From NCBI GenBank assembly GCA_040954595.2, contig CM082576.2:16430001-16494000 (forward strand): a DNA stretch of 64,000 nt. The letters are read 5' to 3'. This document shows, piece by piece, positions 23,130 through 33,800 of this stretch. The translations under genes and the position numbers were made by a program. How positions within the stretch are numbered: the first letter of the stretch is position 1; each line of letters starts with the position of its first letter. This DNA is from Balanoglossus misakiensis. Lineage: Eukaryota > Hemichordata. The notes under the pieces are model-generated. The model had not been told where the DNA came from, made no database searches, and saw nothing but the letters and a program-made list of their open reading frames with translations.

Positions 23130-24251
23130 TTTCAGTATCACACAGTCTTGGAGCAAGACTAGGTGAGAAGTTGAAGCGCGTGTGCGTAGTTCGAACTTGT
23201 CAATGACAGACCTTCGATCGATCGAGCGGCTTCGCCTTGAAGCTTAGACTCTAAGCAGTCGCTGTGCCTATGGAACTTTCGGAACTGCGTCAGCGTACGT
23301 GGACGCGCCGCCAGGCATAGCGACTGTACGTTTCTGCACACATATATTTGATATGAATATTCATAAGCGGCGTTAATTTGCATATAGAACATTTAGAAGC
23401 GCACACAAGCTCGCGATAACGCCCAAAAATGCGTATTCTGTACGTGGTATGTACGCGTATAGAACTCATGTTGACGCGACGCTAATTTGATTGACAGACA
23501 TATGAGGTTCGAATGTTCTCCGCTACTTACCAAAATCTGGTAAAACCACTTGAGGGCGTTTACAGAATCGGCAAGACTGTGTGATTAGCGTCGCGTCCTG
23601 TTCTATACGCAACGCGGACGCGCATTTCTTTTTCAGTATCACACAGTCTTGGAGCAAGACTACTTGAAGCTGTGCGCGTAAGTATTGGAATTTCTGGACG
23701 TCACCCAGATTCTTGTCGTCGTGGACAGCGGATTTGAACGCGTCGTGGAAACTGACCCATTTGAGAATGTCACCCGAAAAGACGGGTAGCTGAAGTTTCG
23801 GCAAACTTGTAGTTTTCCTTTGAGTGGAGGGTGCCGCGGAAGTGATTTCTTCGTGGGAAGATCGGTCGGGCGATGTCGCTCGCGAATTTCTGTCGATGAA
23901 TCGGCCGATCTTGAGCTTTCTATCGAAAACTTGATGCAATTAGTCGTCGGTTTCCTCGATCACGCCTTCGAGGTCGCCTTCGTCAACGGATTCGATGATC
24001 TTCAAGTCTAGGGATGCGAGAATGTCGTATTTCGCGTTTATCAGTTCGCGCGTGGTGATGAGGGTATCGAGAGCTTCGATCTTGTCATCGTTTTCTTCAA
24101 ATGATGAGATGATATCCTCTGCTTTGTTGAGAAGTCTTGTCAAGGATCCACGGTGACCCCTTCGTGTACCTTTCAGCCTGTTGAGCGAGTTTGCTCCTGG
24201 GACCGCCTGAGCGGGTGTTGGGTGCTCCTGTTCCTCTGGTTCTGCCATCAT
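23130..24251 (-). pseudogene. BEL gag, N-terminal part, disrupted
   Basis: Starts MMAEPEEQEHP about 30 bp inside the 5' LTR. It reads to a TAA at 23940-23942, directly after EETDD, then continues in the same frame as HQVFDRKLKIGRFIDRNS through LQLPVFSGDILKWVSFHDAF to KFQYLRAQLQ. The usual sequel, LQGEAARSIEGLSLTSSNYA, appears only at about 23160-23240. The region between contains a ~510-bp duplication in which the TCTTGGAGCAAGACTA block occurs at ~23650 and ~23140. Gag is therefore broken by a nonsense codon and a rearrangement. Confidence 0.85.
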
Positions 24252-24260
24252 TACCGGTAA

Positions 24261-24278
24261 ATCCTGGTCTCGGCACCA
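24261..24278 (-). other. Primer-binding-like site of the BEL element
   Basis: The minus strand reads TGGTGCCGAGACCAGGAT just downstream of the 5' LTR, where minus-strand cDNA synthesis is primed by a host tRNA. The TGGTGCCGAGACC form is common in BEL elements; I do not assign the tRNA. Confidence 0.65.
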
Positions 24279-24282
24279 AAAA

Positions 24283-24587
24283 TGTGACGTACTTTACGTC
24301 TGGGGTGGATTTATGAACAAGGTTCTGGGGGATGGCAGGGGAAATTACAGGAGCGGGACGCAGCTGTACAACCTTTAAACAGCTTTTATTGAAGGTCACT
24401 CAAGAAGTGATAACACAAGCACAAAACCAGCCAGAAAAGTAGCAAATTTTGTTTTGGCGGGAAAGATGTCATTGGGTGATTAACTAGGCCTCTGATTGGG
24501 CTAAAATACTCAGCTCTGATTGGCTCAAAGTATCCGAGCTGTGATCCTCAAAATGACTCATGGTCAGAGTTTTTAGCATCTCCGATA
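24283..24587 (-). repeat. BEL 5' LTR
   Basis: 305 bp, same sequence as 13479-13783. It abuts an inverted fragment of a 5S rDNA unit at 24588. The same AATAAA is present on the minus strand. Confidence 0.95.
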
Positions 24588-25648
24588 AATTTATATGGGA
24601 GAGAGCGGTTTTGTCTTGTTATATCCTACAAAAAGTGACCATATTAAAGTGGAGAAATAATGACCTGATAATTTGTGTGGCCGATCGACCGTCCCTATCT
24701 AAGGCCTATATTGGTATGTTATGCAAAACACACTGTTCGAAATAACGCCTGTCCGACAGTCCGAGACTGGTTGTTTTTCCATCAGACTGATAGTAAAAAA
24801 GTTACCAGTCCGGCGGACACCAACGATATCTTTTAGACCATCCTCTGTTTATTAGGTCCCTATTGCAATTAATTACCGTCCCTATCTTATATTGGAGGGA
24901 ACGGGTTTGTCTTGGCATGTTATGCAAAACACTTGAAAGATGAATTTAAAAAAAAATGACGTTTATGACATACAGATGTAACCGACCCCATAAGGTCCCA
25001 ATGGTATATTAACATCATACACCAAATTGGACTTAAAAACCAAAAATTGAAAGCCGCTGGAGTTTCTGCGACTATTTACCCAAACGAAGCTTTAGCCTAG
25101 TACTAACACACGCAAGTAGCACGAGAGCGAACGGTTTTGTTTTGCTATGTTCTGCAAAAAAAACTTGAATGATCGTGGAATTGAGGTACTTATAGAAATC
25201 ATGAATTTAAAGAAAGAAAGAAGTTGATGTATATGACGACAAAAAATAAATAGACTATTTAGGCCTAATAGGAAAGTTTAAAAACAATGTAATGAAGACT
25301 GCTTGAATTTCTGCGACAATGAACTCAACGTAAGCTGGACACTACTCACTCCGAGCCCGACCTGGTAATTTGTATGTTGCCCATCGAGCGACTATAGCTT
25401 AGACCTATACAGGAGAGAACGGTTTATGAAGTTATCACAGTGTTCTACAAAAATATATGATCATGGAATTAAAGTATTTGGAGAGAAAAAAAATAATTAA
25501 AAATGGACGTTTACGACGACAAAAAGGAAGACTGTTTAATGCAAAAGTTAAGAAAAAGGAAAAATTCAAGCCTACGGCACGTGGTATTCCCAGGCGGTCA
25601 CCCATCCAAGTACTAACCACGCCCAACGCAGCTTAACTTCGGTAATCG
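24588..25648 (-). repeat. Inverted partial 5S rDNA unit
   Basis: Reverse complement of the 5S spacer: CTCTCCCATATAAATT at the BEL end, the empty TTA site (TATCTAAGGCC near 24700), and the spacer back to the 3' part of a 5S gene. It lacks ~115 bp relative to the forward units (jump at 24818, CCGGCGGACACCAACGATATC). Its far end is fused to the terminal exon of the gene at 25572-28795. Confidence 0.93.
25570..25648 (-). pseudogene. 5S rRNA pseudogene, 3' 79 nt only
   Basis: Minus-strand match to nucleotides ~42-120 of the 5S gene, from CGATTACCGAAG through GGATGGGTGACC to CCGTAGGC. The 5' third is missing, replaced by the last exon of the lectin/GPS gene at the junction. Confidence 0.93.
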
Positions 25649-28600
25649 CCTCAGATTCAACAACTCCCACCATTGCACTGAAAACAGTCAGGTGATTACA
25701 CAGACACAGGGTAGAATTGAAGTCGGATTTTGGTGACACCTGCAAAAAATCGAGCAGAAAAAAATACATATTGACACAGCAGTGGGCGTTTCTTTGCAAG
25801 TGAAACAAGATCAAACTCCTGGTTCACGTCCCAGCGTTACTTTAAATAGATAAAGCGCCGTCACGTGAATCAGTACATTTTAAATGTTTTCCACAAGTTA
25901 ACATTAATCGTAACATGCACTGATTGCTACTTGTCTTTAGTTTCATCACTTGGAACTACATGGAGCATTTCATTTTGGCCAAAATTTAGAAGAAAATAAA
26001 TTGTATACCTTACACCCATCATTCTGCCAATTATTCTCATCAAAGTAGCTACATCTGTGTTGAGTAGTGAGAACCTTGATGTCAACCCCATGGGCTGTAG
26101 AGAAAAAAGAATAACAGAACTAACTTCGGTTTCTTCCACGTATGTCATATATAATCAAATGGAGTATCTTTTGAAGTTGTGAAACAGGAATCACAATGGA
26201 ATACTTCGAAATAAGGCAAAATTTTCTAATATTTTAAAGTCAAAATGACCGCCAATATGTGCGTAATCCAACAGAGAAAAAGTAAATTAGTGATTTTTAT
26301 GACAACAAAAGTGCCAAAATATTATGTGTTGTATTTATAAAATTGAGAAGGCATTCGTGACTTCAAAATAGTACATGATTATATAACATTTTCAGGGGAC
26401 ATCTTTACTCCGTTGTAAACAACCTTCTTTCATGTCAAGACAGTCATAAATAATTTCAATGTCATGCATTCCTTTATCGGTGTATACTAATGAAATCGGT
26501 AAAAATAATCTCATACAAAAGTAATCGCGAGATAAATGGCTCAAATACTTACTTTTATCCTCACAAACAACCCTTGGACGTTCATTGCAGTCTACAGTGT
26601 TCCAAGTAAGTTTAACATCAATGGCACATCTGTATAACAAAGCATTGTTTAAGACTTGTACAATGATTACTGTACAGTGTCAATAGTGATCTCTACAGAA
26701 TGCGGGCTGGTCATAAGGCCACATTTTGCGTTATTTCAATAAAATCATTATTCATGAAGAATACCCTGGCTTAGTTTTCCAAAATCGTTCAATATAAAAA
26801 CTTAATCTTGACATGCGCAGGGTTCCGATTAGTTTCTTACATCCACTGTCTTTCATATTTAAGGCACATGTTGAAATTGTAATGCAATCAGCGTTAGCTG
26901 TAGAGTATCATTCTCAAATTGTGCTTTGCAATTCAGACGATATGGCAGATTAAGTTGACAAAATACCAGAAATAGTGCAAAATACTGATTGTAACCTTTA
27001 AGATAAGAAACACGTGTTGTGACAAGCATACACACATTTAACTGCCATTATTTCTCCAATGTAATCTCGCAAGTTCCAACGCTTATGACAGGGACAAAAA
27101 TCGACTCACACTACACGAATACACAATCCGACTTCAAAAGCCTGGCCGGGCGCGAAAGGCGTGTCTTCCAATATTAAACCGCTGGCTGTCTTGACATAGC
27201 AATCTGATGTGATGATAGCATCAATCCAGAAGTGTTTCCACCATGAAGTGTATTCAGGTACACAGTACTGGTCATATTTCCATTCAGTTGTGTCGGTTAG
27301 AAGACGTAACCCCAACTTCTCACATACATGTAGCTGGTTTGCATCCACCATACCCTTCGTGACTGTGGTAGTTAAGTCGAAAGAAGCTACAAAAGAGATA
27401 AAAAAACATAATTTATTTCCTTAAAAAAATTAATGTCTACTTTGATTTCAATTTTGGGGTCTCTAATTAAGCCTTTATTTTACGTCTGTATTCAAGTAAA
27501 ACGGCGAAATACACCGATAATTATCTATATAGTATTCTGAAAATAAACCAAATGCATGTTTTGATAAATAAATTAGGTGATTGTGTCACCTTATTAAATA
27601 TGTAAACTGCAACAACATTTCTTTCGACTTGAACAAACCAGGATAAGGTAGATCAGTCATAAGGTACACTAAGAGGCAAAAATAACTTACTAGCATTTTC
27701 ACATAAAACTTCCATTGTAAGACTGATGTCGCACTCTTGATTTGTCCATGTGTCACCTCTGAGAATTAAAACTTCAAGTAAGTATATATTTTACCATCGC
27801 ACATTAACGCCAGTCAAACCGTACACCTTTCATAATATATACTGCAAATCGTTCTCTGCAATTTCTCCTAAACTTTTGACTCAGATCCAAAGACAATGAA
27901 GAATTCAGTCTTCAAGATGTAAAATTCGCAGAAACATAAATAAATCAGTTAGATTGTTTTTAGCACATTTTGCAGTGAAAGGTTTTTGTTCAACGGTAAA
28001 ATGGACATATCTCACAGTTTCCGAATTGAATTTTTCCACAAAAGGAGACATGTGTACGCAATTACAAAAGAGATAAAATTGTGATCCGAAGATATTGTCC
28101 ATTGTAACAACTGCATGTCTTTAAATTGTCAATCATCTCTGTCCATACTGTTTTTCATTCTGAGCTTCTGCGCATGACACATAATGATTGCTTCAAGTTT
28201 AGCCGTATTATAATGAGCACAAAAACACACATTTCTTCATATTTGAATATAGTTTCAAAACGCTTAACTCACTCCAGTGCGAGACACTCTCCATTTTTCT
28301 CTGAAAAATCTGCACTCCTGGGCTTGTAGGTCAAAATTTCCCCGTAATTTGTGACTACGCGTCCGTTGTCAATCAGTCGAGCATCTATCCAGAATATTTC
28401 TCCTAGTCTAAGAATGTCTAGTTCTTTTAAACTGTTTACTATAGCTGTGTGTTTTTCTTCGCTGTCATCTTTAACAAGGCGAAGACCTAATCGCTCACAA
28501 AAATTGTAGGCAGAAAGGTGATCCATCGGCTTGAAAAGGTGTAGGGTGACGCAACCTGGAAATCAAATAGTTTTTCTTATAACAATCATTTTAAACAATA

Positions 28601-28795
28601 AAAAATATAAGATATGTGATGAGCTCCTGTTTTAAGGAACTTCAAACTTTCTGAAGATGCAAAACCAAAAACTAGTGTCTTACCTGCTTGCTGCAGTAAT
28701 GTCATCGACAACATCACGAATGTAGCGACGAGCGTTAACTTCAAAGGTATTTCACGACATTCTTGTAACATTTTACAGCCTCTCCGGCAAGCCAT
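25572..28795 (-). CDS. CTLD-CTLD-GPS gene, copy 1: GAIN exons deleted, C-terminus encoded by 5S rDNA
   Basis: Seven exons join in frame to ~356 codons: 28684-28795 (signal peptide, MACRRGCKMLQE), 28273-28555 and 27691-27758 (C-type-lectin-like domain 1), 27110-27386 and 26553-26629 (domain 2), 26009-26094 (GPS first half, HRCSYFDENNWQNDGC) and 25572-25739 (GPS end CLCNHLTVF). Compared with the two other copies it lacks the six exons for the GAIN region, removed by one deletion joining intron 5 to intron 11 near 26307. Phases match, so the frame survives. The last 26 codons and the stop come from a truncated 5S gene. Likely secreted if expressed, but the missing GAIN fold would prevent normal GPS cleavage. 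It may be a degenerate or neofunctional copy. Confidence 0.8.
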
Positions 28796-28823
28796 GGTTG
28801 CGTGTTTGCGGCTAATCTGCGAG

Positions 28824-28832
28824 TATTTTATA
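28824..28832 (-). promoter_or_regulatory. Candidate TATA box of copy 1
   Basis: The minus strand reads TATAAAATA about 30 bp upstream of the start codon. Copy 3 has CATAAAATA at the equivalent place, while copy 2 has lost it. A start site at the usual distance would leave a very short 5' leader. Confidence 0.35.
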
Positions 28833-29470
28833 CATGAACATCTTGACAAATTATTTGTGTTTTGCAAAGAATTGTAACCACTGCAGAGAGAGATCGGGTC
28901 CTAAATGGTGACGCTGTGTCGTGCTCGTTCATTTATGCGTTAGATGTTTTCCCTCTTGTATTAATTATACACATGTTAAGAAATGCGTGACATTTAATTA
29001 ATTTGTTTATGACTGTCGCAAGATGAAATGGAATTAGTTAATGTTAAACGTGTTGCTTCCGGCTAATCGATAAAGTAAACAAAAGTGGTAGTAATCATCA
29101 AAGTGTCCGTGTCATAACCAGCGGGGATCGTATATAGAACGTCGGTTGGATACAAAAGTGGAAATTCGGCATATTGTCTTGCAAGTATACATTTCTCGAG
29201 TGCACATGTGAGATATATTTAATTACTTTCACTTCAGTGCATTGTCGACGCTAATAAAAATGCTACAATGCGGATTAAGGGGGATTAACTTACCGGTATG
29301 GGGCTCTGAAGTAGATACTGAAAGAGTGGCTTTAATTTATTTATGGCAACATATCTTATTCTCAAATTTTAGTAGTTCTAGAAATTCAATTTGTAATATT
29401 CTACAGCCTCCCACGTCATCTCCATTTGCATTATTCAGATAATAATTTACTTGATAACTTACATTCCCCG
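28833..29470. other. 5' flank of copy 1; part repeated near other copies
   Basis: No gene. 29160-29445 matches 39530-39800 and 40140-40430, for example AGAGTGGCTTTAATTTATTT, so it is upstream sequence duplicated together with the gene copies. Confidence 0.7.
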
Positions 29471-29700
29471 CTACATTTCATTTATTTGCCGGTTTGTCTA
29501 GTGTACCAGGGCAGAGTACTTGCCACCCCACCCCAACCGATGCTAACTTTGAGTGGAGTGGCAAAAGTAAAATTGGTCCTCCCAAACATTGTGTTAATTT
29601 GCTTTTGAGTTCATTAAAATGCAACTTTGGGCTACAAATTTTACAAAATTTTCTTAGGTGGGATGGGGACACGCCCACCCCCTCCACTTTTCTTGTTTAC
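29470..29700. repeat. Dispersed repeat, inverse of 6136-6350
   Basis: Contains GTTTGTCTAGTGTACCAGGG, TAAAATTGGTCCTCCCAA and GGGGACACGCCCACCCCCTC, the reverse complement of the 6136-6350 repeat. Confidence 0.75.
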
Positions 29701-29794
29701 CAATTCTACCATTGACGTGTCATTTTAATTTATTCATATATTTCTTTATTGCAATGCTATACTATTATACACTTCAATTATAAATTCCTTTAAG

Positions 29795-30660
29795 AAATGT
29801 ATAATTGCGTTGTCAGGAGCCCCTTTCCCTTTATTGCACACAGTGTACATAAGATCACAATGGCGAATGTTTTCGGGGGGTGGGGGGGGGGGGAGTCATC
29901 ATATTTTGGGCCTAACAAAGAGGGGGGTCATCATTTTTTGGTCCTGGGTGAATGGGGGGTCGGCCTGATTTTGAAAACCGATGACACAAACTTGCCGCCT
30001 TCCCAGCCGTAAAAACTGAACGGTCCCTTAACTCTCCTTTGATTCGTGGAAAAAAAGACACCGCATAAACACAATGCACAATAAGTGTTCGTTTTAATGG
30101 CAACCAGAATAAACCAGAACAATAAAAGTCAAACACATATAAAAACTATTTCAATTACAGAATACTAGAACTCCACCAATTAATGACAAGTACAATTACG
30201 GGTTATTACAATCGCAAGTGACAGTACTGGTTATTACTAACAAAACAGAAATATTGATCAATGTATACACGTAATTTGATTCTGGGAGAAGGCTCAATAC
30301 ATACAAAGTGTACAGTAAGTGTACGCTTTAATGTCAACCAGAATAATCCAGAGCAATCCATGACAAACACATACAATTTGTAAAGTTACAGAATACTATA
30401 ACTCCACCAATTAATGGCAAGTACAATTACGGATTATTGTGACATTACTGGTTATTACAAACAGAAATATTGACCCATGTATACATGTATATATCCAATA
30501 CTGGCAGATTACAAAGAAATGTATAAATTACATCAAACTGTATGAACAAACACAATCAATTAAAGACGAACGCAACCTAAAAAATTCTCATCCAAACGCT
30601 TCTCTTTCGGACAGGTGTTTGGCACCTCTAGCTAAATGTACATCTATGCTTTTTACTTAA
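29795..30660. repeat. 3' flank of copy 2, duplicated at 41060-41920
   Basis: Starts TTGTCAGGAGCCCCTTTCC and is shared with 41085 onward. It contains one end of a family C element, with G-runs and a terminus at 30027 (CCGTAAAAACTGAACGGTCC, then TTA). It also holds two ~233-bp tandem copies of an AT-rich block with CTCCACCAATTAATG. The whole stretch was copied with the gene; no coding sequence. Confidence 0.75.
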
Positions 30661-30822
30661 TGCATTATCACCTAAAAACTCTTTCCAAAACGGCAATATG
30701 AACACTTCTTGCTTCATAAAGTCTAAAACACACGAACACATTTTGAGTGGTACATCATTAGTTTAGACTCGTTCCATAAGCTTATTTTTGTCAATTCTGT
30801 AGACCAAACGGACGCCCCTGTG

Positions 30823-33800
30823 CTAAACGTGGCATCGTCCGTCAGATTCAACAACTCCCACCATTGCACTGAAAACAGTCAGGTGATTACACAGACACAG
30901 GGTAGAATTGAAGTCGGATTTTGGTGACACCTGCAAAAAATCGAGCAGAAAAAAATACATATTGACACAGCAGTGGGCGTTTCTTTGCAAATGAAACAAG
31001 ATCAAACACCTGGTTCACGTCCCAGCGTTAATTTAAATAGATAAAGCGCCGTCACGTGAATCAGTACATTTTTAATGTTTTCCACAAGTTAACATTAATC
31101 GTAACATGCACTGATTGCTACTTGTCTTTAGTTTCATCACTTGGAACTACATGGAGCATTTCATTTTGGCCAAAATTTAGAAGAAAATAAATTGTATACC
31201 TTACACCCATCATTCTGCCAATTATTCTCATCAAAGTAGCTACATCTGTGTTGAGTAGTGAGAACCTTGATGTCAACCCCATGGGCTGTAGAGAAAAAGG
31301 ATAACAGAACTAACTTCGGTTTCTTCCACGTATGTCATATATAATCAAATGGAGTATCTTTTGAAGTTGTGAAACAGGAATCACAATGGAATACTCCGAA
31401 AAAGGCCAAATTTTCTAATATTTTAAAGTCAAAATGACCGCCAATATGTGCGTAATCCAACAGAGAAAAAGTAAATTAGTGTTTTTTATGACAACAAGTT
31501 GATAAATACAGTTTCCGGAGAACTTTAGACACAAGGCAAAATTTTGTATTATTTTAAATTCAAAAATCACGAAAAAATGCCAAAGGTGGCAGCTCTTTGT
31601 TCTTAAATGAAATCGCAAGATCGTGGCATAACTTACTATATACATGTTGATTGATGAATTTGACAGTGATACAAACAGCAAAACAAAAACAAAAACACGA
31701 CATACCACTGGTAAGGTCAAATGCTATGTAATACAAGCCCGTCCTGGTGATGTTTGCTTCTGGTAGAAATATGGATGCTGTACACCCTGCAAATACCAAC
31801 TCAGTTACATAATGGGAACCACTGTAGACACCGACGGCGTCAAATCTTTCCAGTGACATGTATGCTGTAGTAGTCTCGAAGACAGGCGCTGATGCTTCCA
31901 TGATGATTTGAAATGCAGAGTAGGCCGATATCGCCTGCAACGTAAATAATGATATATTGACGCAATATAAATTTCACAATGAGATTTGTGAGGTAAAAGA
32001 TAACACAGTGTTTAAAATAGCACAAATGTCATTTATACTCATGTTTGAGTTTTGCGCCATTGATCAAATGGTTATGTAAAAGACTAGATCAGAAAACATG
32101 CAATGATCAGTGAATTTCATATATTATGTATACATTACCGTTACTGTCAATGCATAGTGAGTGACTCCTTCCCTTTCCACGTATACTCCCCTGACGATGC
32201 TTTCATTTATAGGTGTCTGATAATTACCAAGCCATACGCCGAGATCCTTGGAAGCATTTTTCACTGAAAAGGTACATGTTTCATGATAATTTTAAAACAA
32301 TGCCAAAACTAAATTCACAAATTGGTCATTAATCGACTTCTGCCCTCCAAGATGGTATGTTTATACAAGTATGTCGCCGGGTTTCTAGTTAAAGGATTTC
32401 GCCATTTCCGGTTTAAATGGTGCGACGTTAACTGAGAGTTCAATGCGAATGTTAAGATACCACTGATGGCTTTAATGAAAACCAACCCTTAATCTCATTT
32501 CCATCTCCATCTCTGATTTCCAGGGTCAGTATATCGGTAGTGAAGCCATGTGTCCTATTTACCAATCCGTGGGGGTTCCCACCGAAACGGAAAATCTAAT
32601 TGTAAAAAAAAACTTACTTTAGTTATTCCTCGAGCACCAGAACGCATTATGATAACAGCAGAATTGTACATAAAACCAAAGATCGCCATTAGAAATGTTT
32701 ATGGTCCTAAATTGTTAAAAATTACAACGGTTGCATTGACACAGATATCAGCCTAAAGTTCATCCCATATAAACGCGACAGCTGCCCAGGACGTCACATT
32801 TACGTTAACTAGCGGCAAATGGTTATTCAAATATCCATATACAAGAATAGAGTAATGTTTTATATAAACAGACATTATATTTTTCTTAATATTATCAAAG
32901 TTGTATACGGACCATTCTGTTCAAGACTGTGTCCCGCGACAATTGTGGAAACATACTGTCTGCTGGTGGAATATTGAATCCACTTCCATCTCCAATCATT
33001 ATGGTGACGTTGCACAATTCCTGCGCAAAGTTCTTTTCCAAATGCAGCACAAGAGATGATGTTTTCACGATGAGTGGTCCATCTCCACAATGAGTCTTGT
33101 TCAGTATAAACATTGATAACTGGTCGAATACTTTCGTTGTTATCTTTGTCAGGTGATTTGCCTGCCCAGGATTCAGCTTCTCGCTCGGATTGGCGTCAAA
33201 TAGGGACTGCATTCTGTCTATCACTTTTTGCATAACATTCAGTGTTTCTGAAATATGTAAACATTTGCATTTAAAACTATCTCACTCTGTCTGACTGTCT
33301 TTCTCGACTTCTAATTCAGTGTGTCATTCATCAGTTGAACACGTCCAATGCTCGATGTTTCTCTAAGCTACATATAAGATTATTTGACGGTCACCACTAA
33401 TTTGCATGATTTGTGGAAACAAACGAACTGCAGTTGATGCATTTTCGGTAAGCTTTATAATTGTAAGGTGATGTTTTTTCTGCGTCTGATACCAATATCG
33501 TTTTTACATCATTGGATGATATTGAATGTGATGGATACCGATGTCACAGAATCGTCTTGATTAAAACAATAAATATCACAATACCTTTTGCAAATAGAAT
33601 TCTTCCTTTAAATATAACACTTTTCGTTGAAAGGTCAGATGTTAAAGTGTCTATCTTGTCAATTACACTAATACCCTGGAAAAAGAATAGACAATTATTT
33701 AGTACGTGGCTTTATAGCTTTATATGGAATCATTTAGTATATAGCTTTAGTTGTCACAAAATAATCATATCCCATAAGGACCTTTAATAAACGTGTAAAG

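Larger units (their letters stand above)
13479..24587 (-). mobile_element. BEL/Pao LTR retrotransposon, decayed coding region
   Basis: Two identical 305-bp LTRs bracket a minus-strand gag-protease-RT-RNase H-integrase region in BEL/Pao order, with a primer-binding-like site next to the right (5') LTR and a purine-rich stretch next to the left (3') LTR. Without the 4.46-kb foldback insertion it would be about 6.6 kb, a normal BEL length. Gag has an in-frame stop and an internal rearrangement, and pol has at least three frame breaks, so it cannot move by itself. The flanks do not form a target duplication (GTAAACGT on the left, AATTTATA on the right). Confidence 0.95.
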
